Origin: Phycisphaeraceae bacterium
Lineage (GTDB): Bacteria > Planctomycetota > Phycisphaerae > Phycisphaerales > UBA1924
Assembly (NCBI GenBank): GCA_009827215.1
Contig: WUAJ01000003.1
Coordinates: 1-32,165 of the forward strand
Direction of reading: 5' to 3'
DNA length: 32,165 nucleotides
The notes beneath the pieces were generated by a model. It worked only from the letters and a program-made list of their open reading frames with translations. It made no database searches and had not been told where the DNA came from. Within the stretch, counting starts at the first letter, position 1, and each line of letters starts with the position of its first letter. This document shows, piece by piece, positions 13,866-20,586 of the stretch. Both the position numbers and the translations under genes were made by a program.

Positions 13866-15008
13866 ATGAGCACCGCGGAAAGCACTTTCTCCAAGGGTCT
13901 TGAGGGCGTCGTTGCCGCACAGACCGAGATGTCGTTTATCAATGGCACCGAAGGGGTATTGGAATATGTCGGGATCGCGATCGGTGATCTGGCATCCAAG
14001 AGCTCGTTCGAGGAGACGGTGTTCCTGCTCTGGAATAAACGGCTCCCCACCGCTGCTGAGCTTGAAGCGTTCAACGCAGAACTCCGTGAAGACTACACGA
14101 TGACCGATGCGCTCAAGGAGCGGATCAAGGCGTGTCCTGTTGATGCGGAGCCGATGCATGTCATCCGCACGATGATCAGCTCGATGGCGATGGATGATCC
14201 ATCTCCGAATGAGAACTCGGTCGAGGTCGCTCGTCACAAGGCATTGAACATCCTTGCGACTGCTCCGGCAATCGTCGCGGCGTTTGATCGTCATCGCCGA
14301 GGATTGGACATTGTCGATCCGGATCCGTCACTGAGCTTTGCGGCCAACTTCCTGTACATGCTCAATGGCGAGAAGCCGACTGATGCGATGGTTCGTGCGT
14401 TTGATATCTGCATGATCACGCACGCGGATCACGGATTGAACAACTCGACCTTCGCGGCTCGCGTGGTCATCTCAACTTTGTCGGATATGTACTCGGCGAT
14501 CACCGCTGCGGTTGGCTCGCTCCGCGGTCCGCTCCACGGCGGCGCGAACGAGGGCGTGATGAAGATGCTCAACCAGATCTCAGATGTGGATTCTGTGGAG
14601 AGCCATGTGATGAACATGATCGCGAATAAAGAACGCATCATGGGATTCGGTCACCGCGTCTACAAAGCGAAGGACCCTCGTGCTGCGGAACTGATGACGC
14701 TCGCGAAGCAACTCGCCGAAGACACGGGCAACATGGACTTGTACAATAAGTCGCACGCGATCGAGCTCGTTATGGAGCGTGAATACGCGGCGAAGGGGAT
14801 CTATCCGAATGTCGACTTCTACTCCGCGACCACATACCACTGCATCGGCCTGAAGCTTGATTTGTTCACTCCGATGTTCGTGCTCGCACGCATCGCGGGT
14901 TGGGCGGGGCATGTGATTGAGCAGCTCGGCGATAATCGTCTGTATCGTCCAACGACTGATTATGTTGGACAGCACGCAGTGCCGTATGTTGCGATCAAAG
15001 ATCGTTGA
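13866..15008 (+). CDS. gltA: Citrate synthase
   Basis: The 380-residue protein has the citrate synthase active-site blocks: HADHGLNNSTF and GPLHGGANE (the two catalytic His), GFGHRVYKAKDPRA, and PNVDFYSA with the catalytic Asp. It condenses oxaloacetate and acetyl-CoA at entry to the TCA cycle. The length and absence of the N-terminal extension resemble the short dimeric type rather than the NADH-inhibited hexameric E. coli type. A 2-methylcitrate synthase cannot be excluded by sequence alone, but no prp genes are nearby. AAAGGA precedes the ATG. The mRNA has a folded leader and ends in a strong hairpin terminator that intrudes into the convergent channel gene. Confidence 0.92.
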   Translation: MSTAESTFSKGLEGVVAAQTEMSFINGTEGVLEYVGIAIGDLASKSSFEETVFLLWNKRLPTAAELEAFNAELREDYTMTDALKERIKACPVDAEPMHVIRTMISSMAMDDPSPNENSVEVARHKALNILATAPAIVAAFDRHRRGLDIVDPDPSLSFAANFLYMLNGEKPTDAMVRAFDICMITHADHGLNNSTFAARVVISTLSDMYSAITAAVGSLRGPLHGGANEGVMKMLNQISDVDSVESHVMNMIANKERIMGFGHRVYKAKDPRAAELMTLAKQLAEDTGNMDLYNKSHAIELVMEREYAAKGIYPNVDFYSATTYHCIGLKLDLFTPMFVLARIAGWAGHVIEQLGDNRLYRPTTDYVGQHAVPYVAIKDR

Positions 15009-15032
15009 ATTGAAAGCTGTTTGAGACTTTGC

Positions 15033-15059
15033 AAGCCGCGGTTTATGCCGCGGTTTTTT
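15033..15059 (+). terminator. Rho-independent terminator of citrate synthase, overlapping the channel gene end
   Basis: CCGCGG (15036-15041) and CCGCGG (15048-15053) form a six-pair stem around TTTATG, extended by G-T and A-T pairs, followed by six T. The last codons and stop of the minus-strand K+ channel gene lie inside this hairpin. Confidence 0.88.
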
Positions 15060-16080
15060 GATACTCTGGGAAGTAGCGTTCGACGGCGGCGAGGTCTTGA
15101 TTCTGTCCAGCAATAAGAAGGTAATCTCCGTCGAGAAGAACATGCTCCGTTCCTGGACGCATGTTGTATTGTCCGTTGGCATTCCGTGATGCGATGTAAG
15201 CGATGCTTGGGAAGTTTTGTATGAGATCAGAGATGGAGAGTCCTGCTCGATTGTTTTCGTTGGTGATTGGGATCTCTCTGAAATGGAGTTTCTTGTCACC
15301 TTCGTGATGGGAGCCGTAAACGACTTCGGCTACCGATGGACGGAGCATACTGTCTGCAATCCCTTCTCCGCCGTAGCGTGTTGGGCTGATGACGGAGGTT
15401 GCTCCGGCGCGGGTGAGTTTGTTGATGGAGTCCTCGTCCTCGGCTCTTGCGGAGATGATGATTTCCGGCGCGAGGGCACGAGCGGTTAGGCAAATCATCA
15501 CATTGGCGGCATCTGAGGATGTCGCGGCGGCGACGGCGTATGCGCGGAGGATCCCGGCGTCGTGGAATGCTTTGTCGTGCGATGCGTCTCCGATGATGGC
15601 GATGATCCCACGGTCACGTGCTTGCTTGACGAGTTTTTCGTCTCGATCGATCGCGACGATGGGGATGCCTTGCTCGTCGAGTCGTTGGATGACATGGAGT
15701 CCGGTTCGTCCTAGGCCGCAGACGATGCAGTGGTTGCTGAGCTTGTTGGCTTTGGTGATCATGCGTTTCTCCGTGTCGATTGCGTTGGTTGCGGCGTACT
15801 GGACGATCTGGCTGAGTGCGTAGGAGACAGAACCGATGCCTCCGATCATGAGGAATGCGGCGAATCGCTGACCGGTGATGCTCATCTCATGGTCGTCATA
15901 CCCAACTGTGGTCAGGGTGTAAAGGGTGAAGAAGAAGGAGTCCCACACACCCCAATGCTCGATCCATGTGAATCCGAGCGTACCAATCGTGAGTACGCTG
16001 ATGCAAAGCACCAAGGCGCGTGCGATGGGCGAATCCAATCGGAGTAGGAAACGCTTCGATTGCGTCCGGTATTGAGACAT
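15043..16080 (-). CDS. Two-TM K+ channel with RCK (TrkA-N/TrkA-C) domain
   Basis: The 345-residue protein has an inner-membrane pore module (helices about 20-40 and 72-95 flanking a pore loop), then an RCK Rossmann domain with IVCGLGRTG at 119-127 and AIDRDEKLV, and a TrkA-C-like domain in the last 80 residues. This is the MthK/Kch layout of ligand-gated K+ channels. The selectivity filter reads TVGYDD (residues 58-63) instead of the usual TVGYGD, replacing the second filter Gly by Asp, which may alter conduction or selectivity. It lies 51 bases downstream of a lipoprotein gene on the same strand. The last three codons are within the citrate synthase terminator. Confidence 0.87.
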   Translation of the reverse strand: MSQYRTQSKRFLLRLDSPIARALVLCISVLTIGTLGFTWIEHWGVWDSFFFTLYTLTTVGYDDHEMSITGQRFAAFLMIGGIGSVSYALSQIVQYAATNAIDTEKRMITKANKLSNHCIVCGLGRTGLHVIQRLDEQGIPIVAIDRDEKLVKQARDRGIIAIIGDASHDKAFHDAGILRAYAVAAATSSDAANVMICLTARALAPEIIISARAEDEDSINKLTRAGATSVISPTRYGGEGIADSMLRPSVAEVVYGSHHEGDKKLHFREIPITNENNRAGLSISDLIQNFPSIAYIASRNANGQYNMRPGTEHVLLDGDYLLIAGQNQDLAAVERYFPEYQKTAA

Positions 16081-16131
16081 GTTGGGTGTATCGGACCCCA
16101 GGATTGGGGGCTTTATCCAAGGCTCTGATGT

Positions 16132-16560
16132 TTAGATATTTAGCTGCGCGAGGATTGCGTCAAGGAGCAGGCGGGTTCTGGATTCGGAGTCAGGATCAAT
16201 GTTAATCGTGATTTTGACCCCTCCTGAAGGCTGTGTCGAGGTGTTGATGTGGACACGGTTGTACGGCGCATCAGGTTGTGAGAGGGCGAGGAGTTTCCCG
16301 CCTTGGGGTGAAGCGGTAGATTTTTTGATCACATGCCCTTGTCGGAGGAGCTCGTTTTTTGCGGCAATCAGGACAGATTCGGTGCGGACTCCCGGCGGGA
16401 GCTCGGCTTCAAGGGTACCCCAGAGGTAGGAGGCTGAGATTGGGGTTTGGCCTTGCCATGCCGTGGACTTGCGCATGGCGGGAACTGATTCACAGGCTGG
16501 GAGCAGCACGAGCGAACAGATCCCGATCAGCAAGATGGCTGCTTTGGTGGTCGTTTGCAT
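16132..16560 (-). CDS. Small lipoprotein of unknown function (DUF3568-like)
   Basis: From ATG 16560 the product is 142 residues with a lipoprotein signal (KAAILLIGICSLVLLPAC), the lipobox LPAC placing the lipidated Cys near residue 23. The mature part contains SASYLWGTLEAELPPGV, an alternating amphipathic region ESVLIAAKNELLRQGHVIKK, and a C-terminal beta-like VKITINIDPDSESRTRLLLDAILAQL. This resembles the DUF3568 group of small lipoproteins, but the match is from memory of pattern only. The track ORF starts much further upstream, antisense to rpsU, and is rejected in favour of the Met that begins the signal peptide. It may share a transcript with the K+ channel gene. Confidence 0.65.
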   Translation of the reverse strand: MQTTTKAAILLIGICSLVLLPACESVPAMRKSTAWQGQTPISASYLWGTLEAELPPGVRTESVLIAAKNELLRQGHVIKKSTASPQGGKLLALSQPDAPYNRVHINTSTQPSGGVKITINIDPDSESRTRLLLDAILAQLNI

Positions 16561-16632
16561 CAGTGAGCAATCGGTTATCTGGACTTCGCTTCTGTAAGTT
16601 GGGCTGAAAATGGGTGGATGCAGTGGATGGGG

Positions 16633-16661
16633 TTGACCTGTCGTTGGATCGTGCCTTTGAT
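16633..16661 (+). promoter_or_regulatory. Candidate promoter for rpsU
   Basis: TTGACC at 16633-16638 and TTTGAT at 16656-16661 are spaced by 17 bases, followed by a GC-rich leader hairpin. The -10 is weak. Confidence 0.35.
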
Positions 16662-16666
16662 AGGGG

Positions 16667-16684
16667 CCCGGCGGTTGTGCCGGG
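16667..16684 (+). other. Leader hairpin upstream of rpsU
   Basis: CCCGGC (16667-16672) and GCCGGG (16679-16684) form a six-pair GC stem with a GGTTGT loop in the presumed 5' leader, 33 bases before the rpsU ATG. It lies at or close to the predicted mRNA 5' end and could be a stabilising or autoregulatory element. Confidence 0.35.
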
Positions 16685-16717
16685 AGTTGGTAAGTCCTTG
16701 AAGTGAATGGAGCCCTG

Positions 16718-16891
16718 ATGGCGATTCGGATCAAAACGCGTGGGAATGAGAGTGCGGAGCAGATGATGCGTCGCTTCAAGAAGCTCTGCGAAAAAGAGGG
16801 GCTTGTCAAGGATATCAAGCGTAAAGAGTACTACGAGAAGCCTTCGGAGCGTAAGCGTCGTGCGGCAAAGCGTGGTCCATCGCGGGATTGA
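16718..16891 (+). CDS. rpsU: Small ribosomal subunit protein bS21
   Basis: The 57-residue, very basic product (MAIRIKTRGNESAEQMMRRFKKLCEKEGLVKDI and a terminal KPSERKRRAAKRG) is bS21: the RFKK helix and the KPSERKR motif are diagnostic. bS21 sits near the 16S rRNA 3' end on the 30S platform and helps messenger initiation. The track's start at 16703 adds five residues; ATG 16718 with GGAG six bases upstream gives the canonical start. A strong terminator 27 bases after the stop makes this a monocistronic gene with its own leader hairpin. Confidence 0.96.
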   Translation: MAIRIKTRGNESAEQMMRRFKKLCEKEGLVKDIKRKEYYEKPSERKRRAAKRGPSRD

Positions 16892-16918
16892 TCGCGGTGT
16901 GATGATTTGAAAGAACGA

Positions 16919-16945
16919 CCGTTCCAGAAATGGAACGGTTTTTTT
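16919..16945 (+). terminator. Rho-independent terminator of rpsU
   Basis: CCGTTCCA and TGGAACGG form a perfect 8-bp stem with a GAAA tetraloop, followed by seven T. This is a textbook intrinsic terminator. Confidence 0.95.
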
Positions 16946-17008
16946 GTCGAGATTCGATCTCGATCGCCGTTTTTTGAATAAATGCTCGGATTTTTGGTAA
17001 GCGGGCAC

Positions 17009-17057
17009 TAGAATCGTGACCCCATTTTGGGGAATCAAAAGTTTGTGAAAACTTCAC
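17009..17057 (+). promoter_or_regulatory. Candidate hppA promoter and hairpin leader
   Basis: TAGAAT at 17009-17014 is a fair -10 without a good -35. It is followed at the predicted RNA start by a CCCC/GGGG hairpin with an ATTTT loop (17020-17032) and a second hairpin GTGAA/TTCAC (17045-17057). The remaining leader to the ATG at 17141 has no strong Shine-Dalgarno sequence. Confidence 0.3.
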
Positions 17058-17140
17058 GGTACACACCCTTTTCCTGTCGTTGACATGGGTGACACACAGG
17101 ACAAGCAGGAATATCACCACCACCCAGAGGCACGCACATC

Positions 17141-19843
17141 ATGAGTATGCAACTCATTCCAACAATGGCATCGATCAGCGATCTCCCGCTGCCGTACTGG
17201 CTTGCGCCGTTCGGCGGTGTGCTCGCGCTGTTGACTGCTAAGGCATTCCACGGCTCGGTCATGAAAATGTCCGAAGGTGACGAGAACATGATCCAGATCG
17301 CTCAAGCGGTCCGCGACGGTGCGATGGCGTACCTCACTCGTCAGTACAAGGTCGTCGCGGGCGTGTTCGTGGCGCTGATCATCTTCCTCGGACTGATGTA
17401 TGTCATGGGACTGCAGAGTCAGTGGGCACTGATCGGTGTTCCTGTCGCTGGTATCTTCTCAGGTCTTTGTGGCTGGTTCGGGATGCGGATGGCGACCAAC
17501 GCTTCCGCTCGTACCACCTTTGCTGCAAAGCAATCGCTGAATGAGGGTCTCAAAGTCGCTTTCCGTTCCGGTGCGGTCATGGGACTCGTTGTTGTGGGCT
17601 TTGCGCTCCTCGATGTTTCGTTCTGGTTCTTTGTCTTCAATGCGACCGGACTCGCTGGCGACCTTGCTGGTCTGACCACAGTTATGCTCAGCTTCGGTAT
17701 GGGTGCATCAACACAGGCGCTCTTCGCGCGTGTTGGTGGTGGTATCTACACCAAGGCCGCGGATGTTGGTGCTGACCTTGTTGGTAAGGTTGAAGCTGGT
17801 ATTCCTGAGGATGACGCTCGTAACCCCGCAACGATCGCGGACAATGTTGGTGACAATGTTGGTGATGTTGCAGGTATGGGTGCTGACCTCTACGAGTCGT
17901 ACTACGGCTCGATCCTAGCGACGATGGCGCTTGGTGTTGCTGCGGCATTCTCCTTCGGGACGCTCTCTGATGCTGAATCCGCAAGTCTTGCGATGAAGCT
18001 CGCGGTTGCTCCGATGGCGCTCGCGGGTGTTGGTATTCTCTGCTCGATTCTTGGTGTGTTCGTGGTGAAAGCGGACGAGAACGCGAGCTTTGCGAAGCTG
18101 CTCAAAGGCCTGCACATGGGTGTGTATGTCGCTTCGGGATTGATTATCGTTGGAGCGATCGGATTGCTCTGGTTCCTGCTCGGCAACGACTCGACTATGG
18201 CTGGCATCCTCCCTTGGTGGCGTTTGGTAGCCGCGATCGTCATTGGACTGATCTCCGGTAATGTGATCGCATACGCGACTGAGTACTACACCAGCTACGA
18301 GCACAAGCCAACTCAGCGCATTGCTGAGCAGGCGCTTACTGGTCCTGCGACTGTCATCATCGCTGGTATCGCAGAAGGCATGAAGTCCACATGGGCATCA
18401 CTCCTCGTTGTTGTTATCGCGATCATCGGTGCGTTCGCAGCAGCCGGTGGCGGCGAGAGCTTCCTCCTCGGTCTCTACGGCGTGGGTATCGCGGCGGTCG
18501 GGATGCTCTCGACGCTTGGTATTACACTCGCGACTGACGCGTACGGTCCGATCGCGGACAACGCGGGTGGCAACGCAGAAATGACTGGTCAACCTCCGCA
18601 TGTTCGTGAGCGTACTGACATGCTCGACTCACTTGGGAACACCACGGCGGCGACTGGTAAGGGCTTCGCGATTGGTTCGGCCGCTCTCCCAGCGCTCGCA
18701 CTCTTTGCGGCGTACATCCAGATCGTTCAGACTCAGATCACTTCGCAAGCTGAGGGCTTCCTTGATAAGGGCGCTTACCAAGTCTCCGCTGAAGATGGCA
18801 TGGGTAAGGCGATCTACCAAGGATACGGCAAGTTCGCGGTCATCACTCTCGACGGCGAAGAAACATACCTCGACGGCGGCATGCTCCTCTCTATGCACGG
18901 CGAAGAAGCTGATGATGTCGAGTTTGCAAAGGAGGGCGAGTACGCGGTTGTTTCCCATATGGAATCCCACTACGAGATCGCTCCGAAAGACGGCGGTGCT
19001 TGGAGTGCAACCATCGTCTCATCCAAGGAAGGCTCGGTGCGTGATGTGCTGAACTTCTACAATGTTTCGCTTGCGAATCCGAAGCTCCTCGGTGGCATCT
19101 TCATCGGTGTTCTCCTCGCGTTCCTCTTCTGTGCGTTGACCATGAATGCGGTCGGTCGTGCTGCGTACGCGATGATGGGTGAGTGCCGTCGTCAGTTCGG
19201 TTTCATCCGCGAGGCGCTGCGTCGCGGTGGTATGGCTGAAGATGAGCTTGCGAATCCAGACAACTGGCCGATGGAAGGTGTTGATCTTGATGGTCACCAC
19301 TACCCTGACTACGCGAACTGTGTGTCGATCTCGACCACTGGTGCTCAGAAGGAAATGGTCATCCCATCCGCTCTGGCAATCATTGTTCCGATCCTCGTGG
19401 GTCTGACCCTCTCGGTTCCAGGTGTGATGGGTCTGCTCGCGGGCGGACTGACCTCAGGCTTCGCGGTCGCGGTCTTCATGGCCAACGCTGGTGGTGCTTG
19501 GGATAACGCGAAGAAGCTTCTTGAGTCCTACGGCAAGACCACTGCTCAAGAAATGGTTGACGGCAAGGGCAACTCGGACAAGGTTCCGGCTGCTGTGCGT
19601 GAGTCCATCATGACGCGTGCACAAGAAGCGGTTGCTGCAGGTCGTGGCGACGAGATCGTCTACGGCAAGGGATCGGAAGATCACAAGGCGACTGTTGTTG
19701 GTGACACGGTTGGTGATCCGTTCAAGGATACTTCCGGCCCTGCACTCAACATCCTGATCAAGCTGATCTCAATCGTTTCGGTTGTGTTTGCTGGTCTGAT
19801 CGTTGCGTTTGGCGATGTGATGGGCGGCTTCATCGGTATCTGA
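17141..19843 (+). CDS. hppA: Membrane-bound proton-translocating pyrophosphatase, K+-dependent type
   Basis: The 900-residue, roughly 16-helix protein has the pyrophosphate-binding motifs DVGADLVGKVEAGIPEDD (208-225) and DNVGDNVGDVAGMGADL (234-250), plus GDTVGDPFKDTSGPALN near the C-terminus. It couples hydrolysis of pyrophosphate to ion pumping across the cytoplasmic membrane. GNTTAATGKG carries Ala503 where K+-independent enzymes have Lys, so it belongs to the K+-dependent group; whether H+ or Na+ is pumped cannot be read reliably. Typical members have about 670-730 residues. The excess lies in an extramembrane insert of about 105 residues (about 530-637) and smaller insertions before the last helices. 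It has its own leader and a strong terminator. Confidence 0.93.
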   Translation: MSMQLIPTMASISDLPLPYWLAPFGGVLALLTAKAFHGSVMKMSEGDENMIQIAQAVRDGAMAYLTRQYKVVAGVFVALIIFLGLMYVMGLQSQWALIGVPVAGIFSGLCGWFGMRMATNASARTTFAAKQSLNEGLKVAFRSGAVMGLVVVGFALLDVSFWFFVFNATGLAGDLAGLTTVMLSFGMGASTQALFARVGGGIYTKAADVGADLVGKVEAGIPEDDARNPATIADNVGDNVGDVAGMGADLYESYYGSILATMALGVAAAFSFGTLSDAESASLAMKLAVAPMALAGVGILCSILGVFVVKADENASFAKLLKGLHMGVYVASGLIIVGAIGLLWFLLGNDSTMAGILPWWRLVAAIVIGLISGNVIAYATEYYTSYEHKPTQRIAEQALTGPATVIIAGIAEGMKSTWASLLVVVIAIIGAFAAAGGGESFLLGLYGVGIAAVGMLSTLGITLATDAYGPIADNAGGNAEMTGQPPHVRERTDMLDSLGNTTAATGKGFAIGSAALPALALFAAYIQIVQTQITSQAEGFLDKGAYQVSAEDGMGKAIYQGYGKFAVITLDGEETYLDGGMLLSMHGEEADDVEFAKEGEYAVVSHMESHYEIAPKDGGAWSATIVSSKEGSVRDVLNFYNVSLANPKLLGGIFIGVLLAFLFCALTMNAVGRAAYAMMGECRRQFGFIREALRRGGMAEDELANPDNWPMEGVDLDGHHYPDYANCVSISTTGAQKEMVIPSALAIIVPILVGLTLSVPGVMGLLAGGLTSGFAVAVFMANAGGAWDNAKKLLESYGKTTAQEMVDGKGNSDKVPAAVRESIMTRAQEAVAAGRGDEIVYGKGSEDHKATVVGDTVGDPFKDTSGPALNILIKLISIVSVVFAGLIVAFGDVMGGFIGI

Positions 19844-19866
19844 GTCCGCTCAGTTCTTTGATCCTC

Positions 19867-19898
19867 AAAGCCCCGATGCTTCGGCATTGGGGCTTTTT
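19867..19898 (+). terminator. Rho-independent terminator of hppA
   Basis: GCCCCGATGC pairs with GCATTGGGGC (one G-T wobble) around a TTCG tetraloop, flanked by AAA on the left and TTTTT on the right. The stem-plus-tail is very strong. Confidence 0.95.
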
Positions 19899-19925
19899 CA
19901 TGCGCCGTCGCAAGGGGGTGGGTAC

Positions 19926-19956
19926 GAAAATGGCCACCCCCATTTGGGAGGTGGCC
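19926..19956 (-). terminator. Terminator-like hairpin on the minus strand
   Basis: Read on the minus strand, GGCCACC pairs with GGTGGCC, and after a one-base bulge CCC pairs with GGG around an AAAT loop; A and four T follow. The plus strand has no T-run after the stem. It would end a minus-strand transcript from the gap or read-through from the oxidase gene run. Confidence 0.45.
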
Positions 19957-19963
19957 GTAGGAT

Positions 19964-19986
19964 GCTGATTCTCATCAGCGGTTTTT
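19964..19986 (+). terminator. Second terminator-like hairpin, plus strand
   Basis: GCTGAT and ATCAGC flank a TCTC loop, followed by GG and five T. It could be a backup terminator for hppA, although the first one already looks sufficient. Confidence 0.4.
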
Positions 19987-20074
19987 CTGACAGTGGGCTA
20001 CGCCGGAGCACATCATGTTCTCCGTCGAGCGTGTGCTCAGTGGAGGCGTAGCCCCTTGGTACAGACTGAATCGT

Positions 20075-20281
20075 TCACTGAATCACCTCCTTTGAGTACA
20101 TGGTTTGCCTCAGCCGTCGCGGATCAGTTGGCCGCCGCCGAGTGTTCTTTTCCCCGCGCCGTCGCTCGGGGCTCATCGCCCGACTCGTCCTGAGCCGGTC
20201 GTCGTGGTGTTCTCCGGATTCACTCGATGCTTTTGGCAGGAGCGGCGCCCGGCGAGCAATCACGATGTAGTCATCATGCAT
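20075..20281 (-). CDS. Possible small basic protein, unrecognised
   Basis: A 68-codon ORF (MHDDYIVIARRAPLLPKASSES..., ending MYSKEVIQ) has mostly G or C at third positions, as expected of coding DNA here, and a highly Arg-rich middle (SPERRRGEKNTRRRPTDPRR). Its TGA stop overlaps a GTG start in a GTGA arrangement, and the perfect Shine-Dalgarno of the following short ORF lies inside its last codons. It has no clear ribosome binding site of its own and no family I recognise. It may be a small gene at the end of the oxidase gene run or simply a chance ORF. Confidence 0.25.
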   Translation of the reverse strand: MHDDYIVIARRAPLLPKASSESGEHHDDRLRTSRAMSPERRRGEKNTRRRPTDPRRLRQTMYSKEVIQ

Positions 20282-20387
20282 ACTTTCGGCGATTGTGCAA
20301 ATGCGGATGCAATGAAATCCTCCGCTCGGCTCAAAACCGGCTTTGGATGGTCAAAATACGGGGTTGCATGCGCGATTTGGATGTGGA

Positions 20388-20573
20388 TTAGTCTTCGAAC
20401 TCGTCGAAGGCACCACGCTGAGCTTGGTCGTCGATGTATTCTTGGAAGTCACCCATCTTGTAGGAGACGAAGCAGAAGACATGATGGAGGGTGAGCCATT
20501 CGATGTCAGACTTGTCTTCGTCGAGGTCCTTGCGGATGGTGTTGAGTTCAGCGAGGAGGGTTTCGGCTTTCAT
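20388..20573 (-). CDS. Small acidic protein of unknown function, last gene of the oxidase gene run
   Basis: The 61-residue product (MKAETLLAELNTIRKDLDEDKSDIEWLTLHHVFCFVSYKMGDFQEYIDDQAQRG...) is predicted mostly helical and acidic, with a single Cys. It starts 13 bases after the metal ABC permease gene, with GGAG eight bases before the ATG, so it looks like a genuine cotranscribed gene rather than a shadow. I recognise no family. Its position suggests but does not show a link to metal transport or oxidase assembly. Confidence 0.6.
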   Translation of the reverse strand: MKAETLLAELNTIRKDLDEDKSDIEWLTLHHVFCFVSYKMGDFQEYIDDQAQRGAFDEFED

Positions 20574-20586
20574 ATGGATGCTCCGT

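Larger units (their letters stand above)
19926..20093 (-). ncRNA. Candidate structured small RNA or small-peptide transcript
   Basis: On the minus strand, AAAGGAGGTGA (20093-20083) is a complete complement of the 16S rRNA 3' tail. It precedes a GTG-initiated 13-codon ORF (20078-20037, MNDSVCTKGLRLH). Next come a 10-bp perfect stem GGGCTACGCC/GGCGTAGCCC (20054-20045 with 20004-19995) and an inner 7-bp stem TGTGCTC/GAGCACA. A second 13-codon ORF (20016-19975, MMCSGVAHCQKNR) starts in the apical loop, and the transcript would end at the hairpin at 19956-19926. The layout recalls leader-peptide attenuators, but no gene follows in that direction. I recognise no known RNA family. Confidence 0.4.
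19899..20387. other. Roughly 490-base gap without a recognised gene; structured
   Basis: This gap lies between the convergent hppA gene and the oxidase gene run. I see no tRNA, rRNA or recognised protein. It holds, on the minus strand, a possible 68-codon ORF, a full Shine-Dalgarno sequence, two 13-codon ORFs, a composite stem-loop and a terminator-like hairpin; on the plus strand, a second small terminator-like hairpin. These are listed separately. Confidence 0.8.

Noticed and set aside
19995-20054. Integron attC site or transposon end
   Set aside because: The long stem lacks the attC R boxes, and no integrase, transposase or flanking duplication is present.
20037-20281. UGA read-through (selenocysteine) joining the 68-codon ORF to the following in-frame stretch
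   Set aside because: The frame stays open for about 58 codons after the TGA, but there is no selenoprotein family match; the nearby stem-loop is more than 20 bases away and shows no SECIS features I can recognise.
19899-20387. tRNA, tmRNA or RNase P RNA in the large gap
   Set aside because: No cloverleaf with a T-arm GGTTC core, no CCA end, no tag-peptide reading frame ending in ALAA, and no RNase P core motifs.
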